The notes beneath the pieces are model-generated. The model was not told where the DNA came from, made no database searches, and saw only the letters and a program-made list of their open reading frames with translations. 64,000 bases of DNA from GCA-2737725 sp033763995 (GTDB lineage Bacteria; Pseudomonadota; Alphaproteobacteria; Rhodospirillales; Rhodospirillaceae): assembly GCA_033763995.1 (NCBI GenBank), contig JANRJL010000032.1, positions 1 to 64,000 on the forward strand, read 5' to 3'. Shown here piece by piece: positions 17,757 to 25,720 of this stretch; the stretch's first letter is position 1; the number at the start of each line of letters is the position of its first letter. The position numbers were made by a program, and so were the translations under genes.

Positions 17757-18542
17757 ATGAGCAGCCGGGTCAACTCACTGTTGAAGGGTTTGCGGGTTTT
17801 GGAGGAGCTCAACCGCCAAAACGGCGCGACGCTCAACGACCTAGCCAAGTTCACCGGCCTGCCGCGCGGCACGACCTACCGGTTGCTGGCCACGTTGTGC
17901 GACGGCAAGTACGCCACCAAGGCGCCGTCGGGCGGCTATAACCTGACGCATGCCGTGCAGGCCCTGAGCGACGGTTACAGCGACGAGGCCTGGGTCAATT
18001 CCGTCGCCAATCCCCATATTCACGCTCTGGGCCAGCGCGTGGTGTGGCCCTTGTCCATCGCCACGCCTTCGGGCTTGAGCATGCGCGTGCGCGCCACCAC
18101 CGATGCCACCAGCCCCCTGACGATGAAGCGCGCGCCCATCGGCTTGCGCATGCCCATGCAGGAGAGCGCCACGGGTCGCGTCTATCTGGCCTATTGCGCC
18201 CGCGAGCACAGCGAGATGTTGCTGGAACTGATCGACAAGATCCCCGACAGCGATCGCAAAATCTTCACGCGCGACCGCCGGCCCATGACGGAAGTTGTGA
18301 CCGAGGTGCGCCGCTTGGGATATGCGGTCGTGGACGGCATCCAAGCGGTTTCGACGCTGGCCGTGCCGATCTTGTTCAAGGATCGCGCCATCGCGGGCAT
18401 GGCGCTGCGCTATTTCACCAAATCGATGAAAGCCCATGAGGCCGTGAAGAAATATTTGGCCGATTTGCAGCAGGCGGCCGAAGCCATCAGTGCCGATTTC
18501 GCCAAATACGACGCGCGGCTAGACCGGATCGCGGCGAAATGA
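17757..18542 (+). CDS. IclR family transcriptional regulator
   Basis: A 261-residue regulator with a winged helix-turn-helix at residues 1-65 (VNSLLKGLRVLEELNRQNGATLNDLAKFTGLPRGTTYRLLATL) and an IclR effector domain thereafter (HIHALGQRVVWPLSIATPSG, ATGRVYLAYC, GIQAVSTLAVPILFKDRAIAGMAL). The effector domain resembles MhpR-type aromatic-catabolism activators, but no such genes are adjacent. ATG 17757 has a GAGGG site 10 nt upstream and gives the normal IclR length; in-frame ATGs at 17721 and 17589 are less likely. Its stop overlaps the start of the next gene (ATGA), so it is co-translated with the solute-binding protein and probably senses that protein's ligand. Confidence 0.9.
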   Translation: MSSRVNSLLKGLRVLEELNRQNGATLNDLAKFTGLPRGTTYRLLATLCDGKYATKAPSGGYNLTHAVQALSDGYSDEAWVNSVANPHIHALGQRVVWPLSIATPSGLSMRVRATTDATSPLTMKRAPIGLRMPMQESATGRVYLAYCAREHSEMLLELIDKIPDSDRKIFTRDRRPMTEVVTEVRRLGYAVVDGIQAVSTLAVPILFKDRAIAGMALRYFTKSMKAHEAVKKYLADLQQAAEAISADFAKYDARLDRIAAK

Positions 18543-20047
18543 CGCCTGTGCGCGCTCTGATGGTTGCGGCCGCCTTGCTGTTGCCGTGGGACGCGAGCGC
18601 GGAACTGCTACGCGTGGGCCGGGTCTCCAACGCGGCGTCGTTGGGCAATCCATTCACGGCCGTGGGCCAGCCCTCGGTGGGCGTGTGGTCGGCCATGTAC
18701 GACGCGCTCACCGTGATCGGCGAAGACGGCAAGGTGGAACCCGCCTTGGCGCGCACGTGGGCCGTGATGGAACCCACGCGCTGGCGTTTCGAGCTTCGCT
18801 CCGGCGTGACCTACCACGACGGCATGCCGTTCACGGCGCAAAGCGTGGTGGGCGTGGTCGATTTTCTCAGAAGCGCGGCGGGGCGGCGGTATTATGTCGG
18901 CAGCGAGCTCGCCGGCATCGTGAGCGTGACGGCGCAGGGCCCGCTCACGGTGGACATCGTCACCGCCAAGCCCGACCCGCTGATGCCCAAGCGCATGGCC
19001 CTGGTGTTCATGGTGGAACCCAACCGTTGGGCCAAGCTCGGCGACGATGACTACGCCCGCACGCCCGTCGGCACCGGCGCCTTCAAGTGGGTGTCGTGGG
19101 GCGACGGCAACAGCCGGCCCAGCTTTGCCGCCTATGACAAAGCCTGGCGCAAATCCGCGTCCGTCACGCGCTTGGAAATGGCGGTGATCGCCGATGCCTC
19201 CGTGCGTCTGCAGGCCTTGATGGCGGGACAGATCGACGCCATGGAAGGCGTCAGCCCGGACGACGTGCCGAATATTGATCCGGCGAGGTTCACAGTCATG
19301 ACCAAGGTGCTGCCCGCCGTGGTCACGATCTCGCTGCGCAATGTCGGCAATCCCGCTTCGCCGATCCAGAACAAGGCCGTGCGCCAGGCGCTGAGCCTCG
19401 CGGTCGACCGCGCGGGGCTGGCGGCGGCGATCTTGGGCGACCGCGCCCGCGCCGCCAACCAGGGCGCCTCGGCGCAGGCCTTCGGCTTCAATCCCGATCT
19501 GCCGCCGCTGCCCTTCGACCCCGCCAAGGCCAAGGCGATGCTGGCCGAGGCCGGCTATCCCAACGGGTTTCCGCTGCAAATCGAGGTCATGACCGGGTTT
19601 GGCGGCAACGACCGGCTGATCTACGAACAAGTGGCGCAGAACCTGCGCAGCGTCGGCGTGAAGGTGGATCTGCGCGGCATTCCCTATTCGGCCTGGCTGC
19701 CGAAGTTTTCCAGCGGCGAGTGGGGCAACGTGGATGCCTTTTCCTTCATGTGGGATTCGACGCAGTACTACGACGCCATTCGCCCGATCCGGAATTCCTC
19801 CTGCGCCAAGAGCAATCCGTTTTATTGCGACCCGGCGATCATGCCGCTGATCGAAGCCAGCGACACGGAAATGGACGAAACAAAGCGGCAAGCCATGCTG
19901 CGCGACATCCTGGCCCGCATGCGCGAGGATGCCTCCGCCTTGTGGATCGTCTCGTCCTCGGCCACGGTCGCCATGCGAAAAGGCGTGAGCAATCTGCGTT
20001 TGCGCTCGGTCGGCATGATGTACGATCAGGTCATCGTCGACCCCTGA
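18539..20047 (+). CDS. ABC transporter substrate-binding protein, family 5 (peptide/nickel type)
   Basis: A 502-residue periplasmic SBP_bac_5 protein: signal peptide MTPVRALMVAAALLLPWDASA, then LARTWAVMEPTRWRFELRSGVTYHDGMPFTAQSVV, the family signature near residues 60-100. The VRQALSLAVDRAGLA region and the AKAMLAEAGYPNGFPLQIE stretch of the C-lobe follow. Such proteins deliver peptides, nickel, opines or glutathione to a permease. No permease or ATPase gene follows; the next gene encodes an unrelated membrane protein. It is therefore an orphan binding protein coupled to an IclR regulator, perhaps using a permease encoded elsewhere. Confidence 0.93.
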   Translation: MTPVRALMVAAALLLPWDASAELLRVGRVSNAASLGNPFTAVGQPSVGVWSAMYDALTVIGEDGKVEPALARTWAVMEPTRWRFELRSGVTYHDGMPFTAQSVVGVVDFLRSAAGRRYYVGSELAGIVSVTAQGPLTVDIVTAKPDPLMPKRMALVFMVEPNRWAKLGDDDYARTPVGTGAFKWVSWGDGNSRPSFAAYDKAWRKSASVTRLEMAVIADASVRLQALMAGQIDAMEGVSPDDVPNIDPARFTVMTKVLPAVVTISLRNVGNPASPIQNKAVRQALSLAVDRAGLAAAILGDRARAANQGASAQAFGFNPDLPPLPFDPAKAKAMLAEAGYPNGFPLQIEVMTGFGGNDRLIYEQVAQNLRSVGVKVDLRGIPYSAWLPKFSSGEWGNVDAFSFMWDSTQYYDAIRPIRNSSCAKSNPFYCDPAIMPLIEASDTEMDETKRQAMLRDILARMREDASALWIVSSSATVAMRKGVSNLRLRSVGMMYDQVIVDP

Positions 20048-20069
20048 TCGCGGCAACCCGGAGCTTGCC

Positions 20070-20945
20070 ATGACGTCGATTTTCACCCGCTACGACCGCC
20101 CGCCTTTCGTCGGCATCATCGCCTTCGTCGCGATCTTTCTCGGCACGCCCTTGGCGCATTCCATTTCCGTCTCGGTGCGCGAGGTGGTGGGCAAGAGCAA
20201 TGAGTTTGCCGTCTTTTTCATCATGGGTGCCGTGGCCCTGGCGATGCTGCTGTACGGCGTGCGCCGCAACGACGAGGTCAGCGGCACCATCCTCGGTTAC
20301 GCCGCCGGGATTCTCATGTGGATCGGCTGGGCGTCCTACGCCTTTAAATTCAACGAGTACTCGCTCGGCCTCGGCATGGTGGCGCGCGACGAGTCCGGCA
20401 GCAAGCTGCCGTTCCATTTGCTGTTCATCCAAGGTTCCTTCGGCATTTGTGTCGCCACGCTGCTGTTCTTCGTGTTCAACAAGGACACGCGCTGCAACGC
20501 CTTCCGCTGGATCCAAAAGACCTTTCGCCTGAACGTGGGCGAACCGGACTCGGGGCAGGGGCGCAACTTCTGCCGCATCACATTCCTGGAAACCATCTAC
20601 GTGACGTGGTTCTGTTATGCCGCGTCGCTGTTCCTGGGCGACGGGCGGTTCCTGGGCTACGACCACCCGGTCACTTACGCCATCGTCGGCGGATTGGCGC
20701 TATGGGGCTGTTACTTGCTTTACCGCCTGATGAAATTCACGCGCGTCATGGCGGCCATGCGCTATGCCATTCCAACCAAGTCGATTTTCTGGATTCCCTT
20801 CGGCGAGTTCGCCCCGCGCTGGGGCTTTTACGACGAGGTGTGGCTCAAGCCGGCGGAATATTCCGGCACCATGTGGACGGTGCTCGTGGTCTTCGCCGTG
20901 CTGCTTGTGGCTTCGGGCTTTCTGCCGCAACGCCGCCAGGCGTAA
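20070..20945 (+). CDS. 7-TM membrane protein, family not recognised (paralogue A)
   Basis: A 291-residue integral membrane protein with about seven hydrophobic segments (near 12-35, 47-66, 73-95, 120-140, 170-192, 205-227 and 262-282). It aligns along its length with the 300-residue protein at 22500-23402. Shared motifs are PPFVG/PPYVG near the N-terminus, FNKDTRCN/LNKETRCN before TM5, RNF then an E-[TS]-I segment, MRYAI/LRYAI, and FYDEVWLKPAEY/LYEEIWIKPVQY before the last helix. I do not recognise the family. It starts 22 bp after the SBP5 gene, so may share its transcript. A clear terminator follows. Confidence 0.75.
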   Translation: MTSIFTRYDRPPFVGIIAFVAIFLGTPLAHSISVSVREVVGKSNEFAVFFIMGAVALAMLLYGVRRNDEVSGTILGYAAGILMWIGWASYAFKFNEYSLGLGMVARDESGSKLPFHLLFIQGSFGICVATLLFFVFNKDTRCNAFRWIQKTFRLNVGEPDSGQGRNFCRITFLETIYVTWFCYAASLFLGDGRFLGYDHPVTYAIVGGLALWGCYLLYRLMKFTRVMAAMRYAIPTKSIFWIPFGEFAPRWGFYDEVWLKPAEYSGTMWTVLVVFAVLLVASGFLPQRRQA

Positions 20946-20973
20946 GAACTCCGCGCAACGACCGAGTGCACAC

Positions 20974-20999
20974 CGTCATGTGTTTATGACGCCTTTTTT
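20974..20999 (+). terminator. rho-independent terminator after paralogue A
   Basis: CGTCAT-GTGTTT-ATGACG is followed by CC and six T, 28 bp after the stop codon. Confidence 0.85.
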
Positions 21000-21007
21000 A
21001 TTTGGTC

Positions 21008-21049
21008 GCATTTTCCACGCCAACCGGTTCCCACTTGTCGGGAAAATGC
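21008..21049. terminator. inverted repeat after the OprB gene
   Basis: GCATTTTCC (21008-21016) and GGAAAATGC (21041-21049) are exact 9-bp arms with a 24-nt loop, 2 bp beyond the stop of the minus-strand porin gene. It has no T-run on that strand, but its position suits 3'-end formation. Confidence 0.5.
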
Positions 21050-21051
21050 TC

Positions 21052-22299
21052 CTAAAAATCTTTCCCAAACCCGATTTCGAAGCGCAGTCCGACGACGAAG
21101 GCGTTCTTCAAGGTCGGGTCCGTGCCCGGATTGATCACCCATTGCGCGTCGGGTTGCACCGTCAGCCATTCGGTCAGGGGCGCGCGGTAGGTGAGTTCGA
21201 TGCTGGTCTCGGCTTTATCCACGGGCGCGCCGGCCAGGGTTTGCACGCGGCGGAAGGTCTTGCCGTTGGTGGCGTGGGCCACGGCGAGCCCGATTTGGTC
21301 CTCGGGGCGGCCGGCGAGCAGGCCCGTGTAGCTGAGGCCCGCGCCGGCGTAGGAACCGAACTGGTTGATCTCGGACTCGGCCACGCCGAACCGCCCGAAC
21401 ACCGACAGCCCGCGTTCGTCGTTGTCGGGCGCGGTGACTTGGCGTTCGGCTTCCACGTAAAAGCCGGTGTTGCCGCCGCGGCGAAGCGGCGCGCCGGTGC
21501 GGTCGACGGCGATGAGGTCGTCGAACTTGGCCGTGTAGTGCCACAACCCCGCCGCCGCGATGGTGCCGTTCAGGTCCGCTTCGATTTCACCCACCAGCAG
21601 GGCGCTGTCGCCGTTGCCGAGCTTGATGGCTGTGCGGCGCGGATGCACCAAGCTGCCGGGTACGCCGTCGAGTACCGCGGCGCGCACCAGCACGCTGTCG
21701 GTGACTTGGAACTGCAGGCGCGCCGCCAGCGAGGTGACAGGGAAGATCGACGGACCATTCTGGCCGGTCTGGGAGAAGTCCGGGCCGATGCCGTGGGAGC
21801 TGGACAAGAACAATCCCGCCGTGTCGATGGCGTCGAATTCGGAGTTGAGGTCGAACAAACCCATCTTCAGCGAACCCAGGCCGTCGCCAAACTGCTGCTC
21901 GTACCAGGCTTCGTACAAGCGGAACGCCGTGGTGGTGTCGATGTTGCTGACGGTCTGGGCGTCGCCCACCAGGGTGTCGCTCAGCGTCGTGTTGTTGTTG
22001 TAGAGGCCGTAGAAGAAGAACGTGCCGCCGGGAATATTGAAGGCCTGCTCGGCGTCGATGGCGGCGGTGAGGTCGAGATTGTCGAGATACTTCTCGCCGG
22101 TCTTGAGTCCGCCCGTGGTGTTGGCCCAGATGTCGCCGGTGTAGGTGACCGCCAGCGACACCGCCGGGGCGGGGCCCTCGTCTTGCGCGAGGGCGGTGCC
22201 CGTGAACGCGCCGGACAAGGCGAACGTGGCGCAAGCAACACGATGGCCAAAAGAATTTCGGACGATACGCGGCAACAGGCCGACACCACGGCGGTTCAT
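21052..22299 (-). CDS. OprB-family carbohydrate-selective porin
   Basis: A 415-residue outer-membrane protein with a signal peptide (cleavage near TGTALAQDE). It is followed by a barrel with alternating hydrophobic strands and aromatic girdle residues, ending in a terminal Phe (FEIGFGKDF), the usual outer-membrane assembly signal. OprB features are the N-terminal AVTYTGDIWANTTGGLKTG, LDLTAAIDAEQAFNIPGGTFF, EAWYEQQFGDGLGSLKMGLFDLNSEFD and the C-terminal TEWLTVQPDAQWVINPG. OprB porins pass sugars or other small organics. ATG 22299 was chosen for the signal sequence. It lies between two paralogous 7-TM proteins, a layout that hints at a joint uptake function. Confidence 0.9.
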   Translation of the reverse strand: MNRRGVGLLPRIVRNSFGHRVACATFALSGAFTGTALAQDEGPAPAVSLAVTYTGDIWANTTGGLKTGEKYLDNLDLTAAIDAEQAFNIPGGTFFFYGLYNNNTTLSDTLVGDAQTVSNIDTTTAFRLYEAWYEQQFGDGLGSLKMGLFDLNSEFDAIDTAGLFLSSSHGIGPDFSQTGQNGPSIFPVTSLAARLQFQVTDSVLVRAAVLDGVPGSLVHPRRTAIKLGNGDSALLVGEIEADLNGTIAAAGLWHYTAKFDDLIAVDRTGAPLRRGGNTGFYVEAERQVTAPDNDERGLSVFGRFGVAESEINQFGSYAGAGLSYTGLLAGRPEDQIGLAVAHATNGKTFRRVQTLAGAPVDKAETSIELTYRAPLTEWLTVQPDAQWVINPGTDPTLKNAFVVGLRFEIGFGKDF

Positions 22300-22499
22300 A
22301 ACAGGTCCATTCGTTGAAGATTTAAGCGTGGGGGGTGATAGTCGAATGAGAATAAGAGGCAAATCAGATTCTGAGGGACGACCGGGGTTTGGTATGATCT
22401 CGGATCATTGTGACCACAAGGATTGGAGCCGCACCCAGGGCGTCGGCGTTCAGGTTTCGTATCGTGGTCAATCCAAGCGGAACCGGAAGTTGAAAAGGG

Positions 22500-23402
22500 T
22501 TAGGCCAAGGCCGCGTCGCCGCGAGCGCCCTGGTTGCGGTACATGATGATCAGGGTGGCGACGAGGCCCGCGAAGACCAGGCTCATCATCACCGGGTACT
22601 GCACCGGCTTGATCCAGATCTCCTCGTAAAGTTCGGCGCGGCTGCCGGCCTCGATCCAGATCCAATTGATGTTGCCCGTGCCGATGGCGTAACGCAGCGC
22701 CGGCGCCATGTGCTTTTGCAGCGTGAGCCGGTAAATCAGGTAAATGCCCCACACGAAGATCGCCAGGTAGGGCAGTTGCGCCGCCATGCCCATGGGGTTT
22801 CCAACGATGCGCGGATCCACGATCATGATGGTGATGATGTAGCACGCCCAGGTGGTCGCGATGCTTTCCAGCGCCGTGACGGCGGCGAAGTTGCGCTCCT
22901 TGCCGGTCATGGCGGGGCCCGCGTTCATGCCGAGCTTGCGGCGAATCCACAGCATCATGTTGCAGCGGGTTTCCTTGTTGAGCGTCAGGAACGTCATCAG
23001 CATCAGGAACGGCACGACGCTGGCTTGGATGATCTGAAGTTCGGCGCCGAGGATGTCGACACCCTCGTACTGCACCGGCTGCGGGTTCAGCGCGTGGGCG
23101 AAGGTCTTCCAGCCCAGCTCGAAAAAGCCGATCCAAATCAGCGTGCCGGCGATGAAGCCGATCCACGTGCCGACGGCTTCCCCCTTGGTGCGCCCGTTCC
23201 ACACCAGGTACACGCCGCCCGCGCCCATGATCAGGCTGGTGACGATCTCGGGCGTGGTGAAATTGACGTCGGCGTCGAAGACATGGCGCATCAGCACCAG
23301 GATCGTGTGCCCGACCGCGAGGCCGAACAGCACCGCCGCGATGGCCGTGAGGCCCACATAGGGCGGTTTGTACCAGGCGTTTCCCACGCTTGCTTCGGCC
23401 AT
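22500..23402 (-). CDS. 7-TM membrane protein, family not recognised (paralogue B)
   Basis: A 300-residue integral membrane protein homologous to the product of 20070-20945, with the same topology and the same motifs (PPYVG, LNKETRCN, LESIATTWACY, LRYAIGTGNINWI, LYEEIWIKPVQY). A segment of about 25 residues after TM3 (FAHALNPQPVQYEGVD) is the most divergent part and may be the ligand-contacting loop. A strong GAGGTGA ribosome site precedes ATG 23402. The OprB gene follows 200 bp downstream on the same strand and DUF2892 lies 133 bp upstream, so the three may form a regulon under the FNR/FixK-type box at 23805. Function unknown. Confidence 0.78.
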   Translation of the reverse strand: MAEASVGNAWYKPPYVGLTAIAAVLFGLAVGHTILVLMRHVFDADVNFTTPEIVTSLIMGAGGVYLVWNGRTKGEAVGTWIGFIAGTLIWIGFFELGWKTFAHALNPQPVQYEGVDILGAELQIIQASVVPFLMLMTFLTLNKETRCNMMLWIRRKLGMNAGPAMTGKERNFAAVTALESIATTWACYIITIMIVDPRIVGNPMGMAAQLPYLAIFVWGIYLIYRLTLQKHMAPALRYAIGTGNINWIWIEAGSRAELYEEIWIKPVQYPVMMSLVFAGLVATLIIMYRNQGARGDAALA

Positions 23403-23535
23403 CGCGTCACCTCCCCAAAGTCCCGGACTTCAGGGTCGGATTTAGCCGATGAACCGGCCCGCGCACAAGGCGACCCTCCGGCCTCGTTTCAACGGGCGGA
23501 CAGCCGCAAACCCAGGATTCCGAAGGTTTCCGCGG

Positions 23536-23745
23536 TTAGGCGTGCTTGGCGCCGTCGCTGCTGCAGGTGGAAATGCCCAAGAGGCTATAGGCCGGGCAAT
23601 AGCCCATGGCGGCCGTCGCCAAGGGTACGAGCCCGATCAGTGCGAGCCACTTGGCATCGCCTTCGAGCACGAAGTATCCGCTGAGCAGGATGATGCCGGC
23701 GATGACACGCGCGATCCGGTCCGCTGTTCCGATATTCTGGTTCAT
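23536..23745 (-). CDS. DUF2892 (YgaP-like transmembrane) small protein
   Basis: A 69-residue protein, MNQNIGTADRIARVIAG, then two membrane helices and the conserved GYCPAYSLLGISTC end. It matches DUF2892, the membrane half of YgaP-like proteins, where it is often fused to a rhodanese domain involved in sulfur/thiol chemistry. Here it stands alone. ATG 23745 is 8 nt from a GGAGA site; the ATG two codons upstream would be too close. An FNR/FixK-type box lies 60 bp upstream of this start, suggesting low-oxygen control. Confidence 0.88.
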   Translation of the reverse strand: MNQNIGTADRIARVIAGIILLSGYFVLEGDAKWLALIGLVPLATAAMGYCPAYSLLGISTCSSDGAKHA

Positions 23746-23804
23746 GATCATCTCTCCTCGTCCAGCATTACGATTAAGTTCATCACAAACGACGATACCG
23801 CACT

Positions 23805-23818
23805 TTGACGAGGATCAA
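23805..23818. promoter_or_regulatory. FNR/FixK-type box (anaerobox)
   Basis: TTGAC-GAGG-ATCAA matches the FNR/FixK consensus TTGAT-N4-ATCAA at 9 of 10 fixed positions. It is centred about 66 bp upstream of the DUF2892 start codon and about 162 bp upstream of the SHOCT protein start. The former is a usual activator distance. Confidence 0.72.
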
Positions 23819-23973
23819 TGCCGCCGCGGCTGTTCGTTGCCAGACACAATAACGCGGCTGCGTTCGTGAGCGTTACATCGGGTTACCCGATGTTACCAAT
23901 CGCAGCGTGCGCGGCTCGGGTGCGCAGCCTATATCTCGCGTGGATTGAAGACCCACCATCGAAGGAGCTTGAC

Positions 23974-24219
23974 ATGAAAACGACACACATCATCGGAGCC
24001 GCGCTGGCGTTGGGCTTGCTCGCCGGAGCGCCGGTGGCGGCCATGGCCGCGCCGGACCAGCAGCCCGCGGTCACGCAATCGGCCGACGTCGACAAGGAAC
24101 TGGCCAAGCTGAAGAAGGCCGTCGGTGCGGGCGAAATTTCCAACAAGGAATACAAAGCCCGCAAGGAAGCCCTGTTGAAGGGCACTCAGACCGCCAAGAG
24201 CGAGACCAAGCCGAACTAA
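23974..24219 (+). CDS. small exported protein with a SHOCT-like motif
   Basis: An 81-residue protein: signal peptide MKTTHIIGAALALGLLAGAPVAAMA, then a short acidic linker and a C-terminal helix-turn-helix stretch (DVDKELAKLKKAVGAGEISNKEYKARKEALLK) with the SHOCT pattern (LxxLKxxxxxGxIxxxEYxxxKxxLL). SHOCT segments are usually oligomerisation or tethering motifs at protein ends. The start is fixed by an AAGGAG site 9 nt upstream. It is transcribed away from DUF2892 and converges with the GNAT gene. Function unknown. Confidence 0.8.
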   Translation: MKTTHIIGAALALGLLAGAPVAAMAAPDQQPAVTQSADVDKELAKLKKAVGAGEISNKEYKARKEALLKGTQTAKSETKPN

Positions 24220-24225
24220 CGCCGG

Positions 24226-24810
24226 TTATGAAACCAGCCGCACCCGACTGGGTGCGGATGGGGGACGGGAGAAGGGCGTTTGCCGCACGGGCGCGGCGCT
24301 CGGTTGAGCCGCCGGCGCGAGTTTGGTAGCGGCTTTTTTATTGGCCCATTCGTCGTCGTTGCCCGGGTTGAGCACGCACAGCGGCCCGGAATCGTCCATC
24401 ACCAGGGAATTGGCCTTGATGATGCGGGTGAATTCGCCGCGCACGTCGTGCAGGAACACGGTGTAGGGGTAGGGCGTGCCCAGGTTGACCACGCCCATGC
24501 CGTAGAGCGCCTCGCCGATGCCCTGATTGCGGAACTCCGGCGCCACATAGAGCGTGGAAATCTTCGCGTCGCGCGACTTGAGAAGCATGTAGCCCGCGAT
24601 CATGCGGCCCAAGCGCGAGGCGAACAACTGGCGCTGGCCGCTGGAGCATTCGGCCTCCACCACGTTCCACCACACGCCCACGGAATCGCGCATCGCCTCG
24701 GTGGCGATCAGCACCTTGCCGATGTCGGCGAACAATTCGTTGCCGGGAAAAATTTGCTCGATCTTGAAGCCGGCCGTTTTTTTGGACTCGACTTTGGGCA
24801 TGTAGGGCAT
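24226..24810 (-). CDS. GNAT family N-acetyltransferase
   Basis: A 194-residue protein. The acetyl-CoA-binding motif A is clear in STLYVAPEFRNQGIGEALYG (R-x-x-G-x-G), preceded by the beta strand around AGYMLLKSRDAK. After about residue 155 a Pro/Ala-rich tail replaces the usual end of the fold. A hairpin (CCGCACCC-GACT-GGGTGCGG, 24238-24257) lies inside the last codons. The ribosome site is weak. It is divergent from the TetR/efflux operon, sharing its control region. The acetyl acceptor is unknown. Confidence 0.8.
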   Translation of the reverse strand: MPYMPKVESKKTAGFKIEQIFPGNELFADIGKVLIATEAMRDSVGVWWNVVEAECSSGQRQLFASRLGRMIAGYMLLKSRDAKISTLYVAPEFRNQGIGEALYGMGVVNLGTPYPYTVFLHDVRGEFTRIIKANSLVMDDSGPLCVLNPGNDDEWANKKAATKLAPAAQPSAAPVRQTPFSRPPSAPSRVRLVS

Positions 24811-25003
24811 CGGCAGGTACTCGGCAAAAAAACAACGGGCGCGCGACTCCCGCCCCCTATCAACGCAGATCAAACCGGACCGGTTCGCGCGGTCAATAAA
24901 ATTTTTGGTTGCAAGACCCGGATGCGCGCATGGCGATCTGGGCGGTTCCCGCGTGGATTTCGGCCCAAGACACCGGCCTGTGGTCGGGACTCGACTCTGG
25001 AAG

Positions 25004-25025
25004 AACTGTACCGTACAGTACAGTT
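25004..25025. promoter_or_regulatory. TetR-type operator overlapping the efflux operon promoter
   Basis: AACTGTAC-CGTACA-GTACAGTT is a perfect 8+6+8 palindrome ending 2 bp before the TetR start codon. A TCGACT (24991-24996) N17 TACAGT (25014-25019) promoter would place the -10 hexamer inside it, so repressor binding would block initiation. Tightly autoregulated TetR operons have this layout. Confidence 0.82.
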
Positions 25026-25026
25026 T

Positions 25027-25716
25027 ATGATCCGGTCCCGATTCGCCGCTGTCTCCCCCGCGCGGCCAGCCCGCGCCCCGTCCCGCCCGCCCGTGGCCCC
25101 GCGGCGGCGCGAGGAGCGCAAGCGCGCGATCATCGAAGCCGCCGAGCAGGTCTTTCTGGAGAAGGGTTTCGAGGCCGGCAGCCTGGACGACGTGGCGCGG
25201 CGCGCCAAGGCCTCCAAGGCCACCATCTATGCGCACTACGGCAACAAGGTCGGGCTGTTCCGCGCCATCGTCGGCGAGAAAATCAACGCGATCTTCGAGC
25301 CCGTGCGCCAGGGCGAGCTCGTCCACGCGCCGGTGCCCGCCGTGCTGCGCGGGCTGGGCACGGCGTTTCTCAAGCGCATGCTCTCGCCGGAGGTGGTGCG
25401 GTTCTACCGCCTCATGGTGTCGCAGGGCACGCAGTTTCCGGAGCTGGCGCAGATCTGGTTCGCCAACGGCCCGCGCACGGCCATCGCCACGCTCTCGGCC
25501 TTCCTGAAGGAGCGCGGTGCGGCGGGCGAAGTCGATATCGCCGATCCGGAGCTGGCGGCGGAATTCTTTCTCATGAGCCTGCGCGGCGTCTTGCACCTGC
25601 AGGCCGTGACCGGCCTGGCCAAACCGCCCTTCGACAAGGCCATCGAGGCCAAGGTCGCGGGCGCCGTCGACATGTTCATGCGCGCTTACGGCGCGCATCC
25701 TCGCAAACGGAGGTGA
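25027..25716 (+). CDS. TetR/AcrR family repressor (CecR/YbiH-like)
   Basis: A 229-residue repressor. After an Arg/Pro-rich leader of about 28 residues, the helix-turn-helix lies at about 35-85 (IIEAAEQVFLEKGFEAGSLDDVARRAKASKATIYAHYGNKVGLFRAIV), followed by a TetR_C ligand domain. Its gene heads an operon in the same order as E. coli cecR-ybhG-ybhF-ybhS-ybhR. A perfect palindrome overlaps the start region, so autoregulation is very likely. The start is close to the operator and would give a short or leaderless transcript. The inducer is unknown. Confidence 0.92.
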   Translation: MIRSRFAAVSPARPARAPSRPPVAPRRREERKRAIIEAAEQVFLEKGFEAGSLDDVARRAKASKATIYAHYGNKVGLFRAIVGEKINAIFEPVRQGELVHAPVPAVLRGLGTAFLKRMLSPEVVRFYRLMVSQGTQFPELAQIWFANGPRTAIATLSAFLKERGAAGEVDIADPELAAEFFLMSLRGVLHLQAVTGLAKPPFDKAIEAKVAGAVDMFMRAYGAHPRKRR

Positions 25717-25720
25717 CGTC

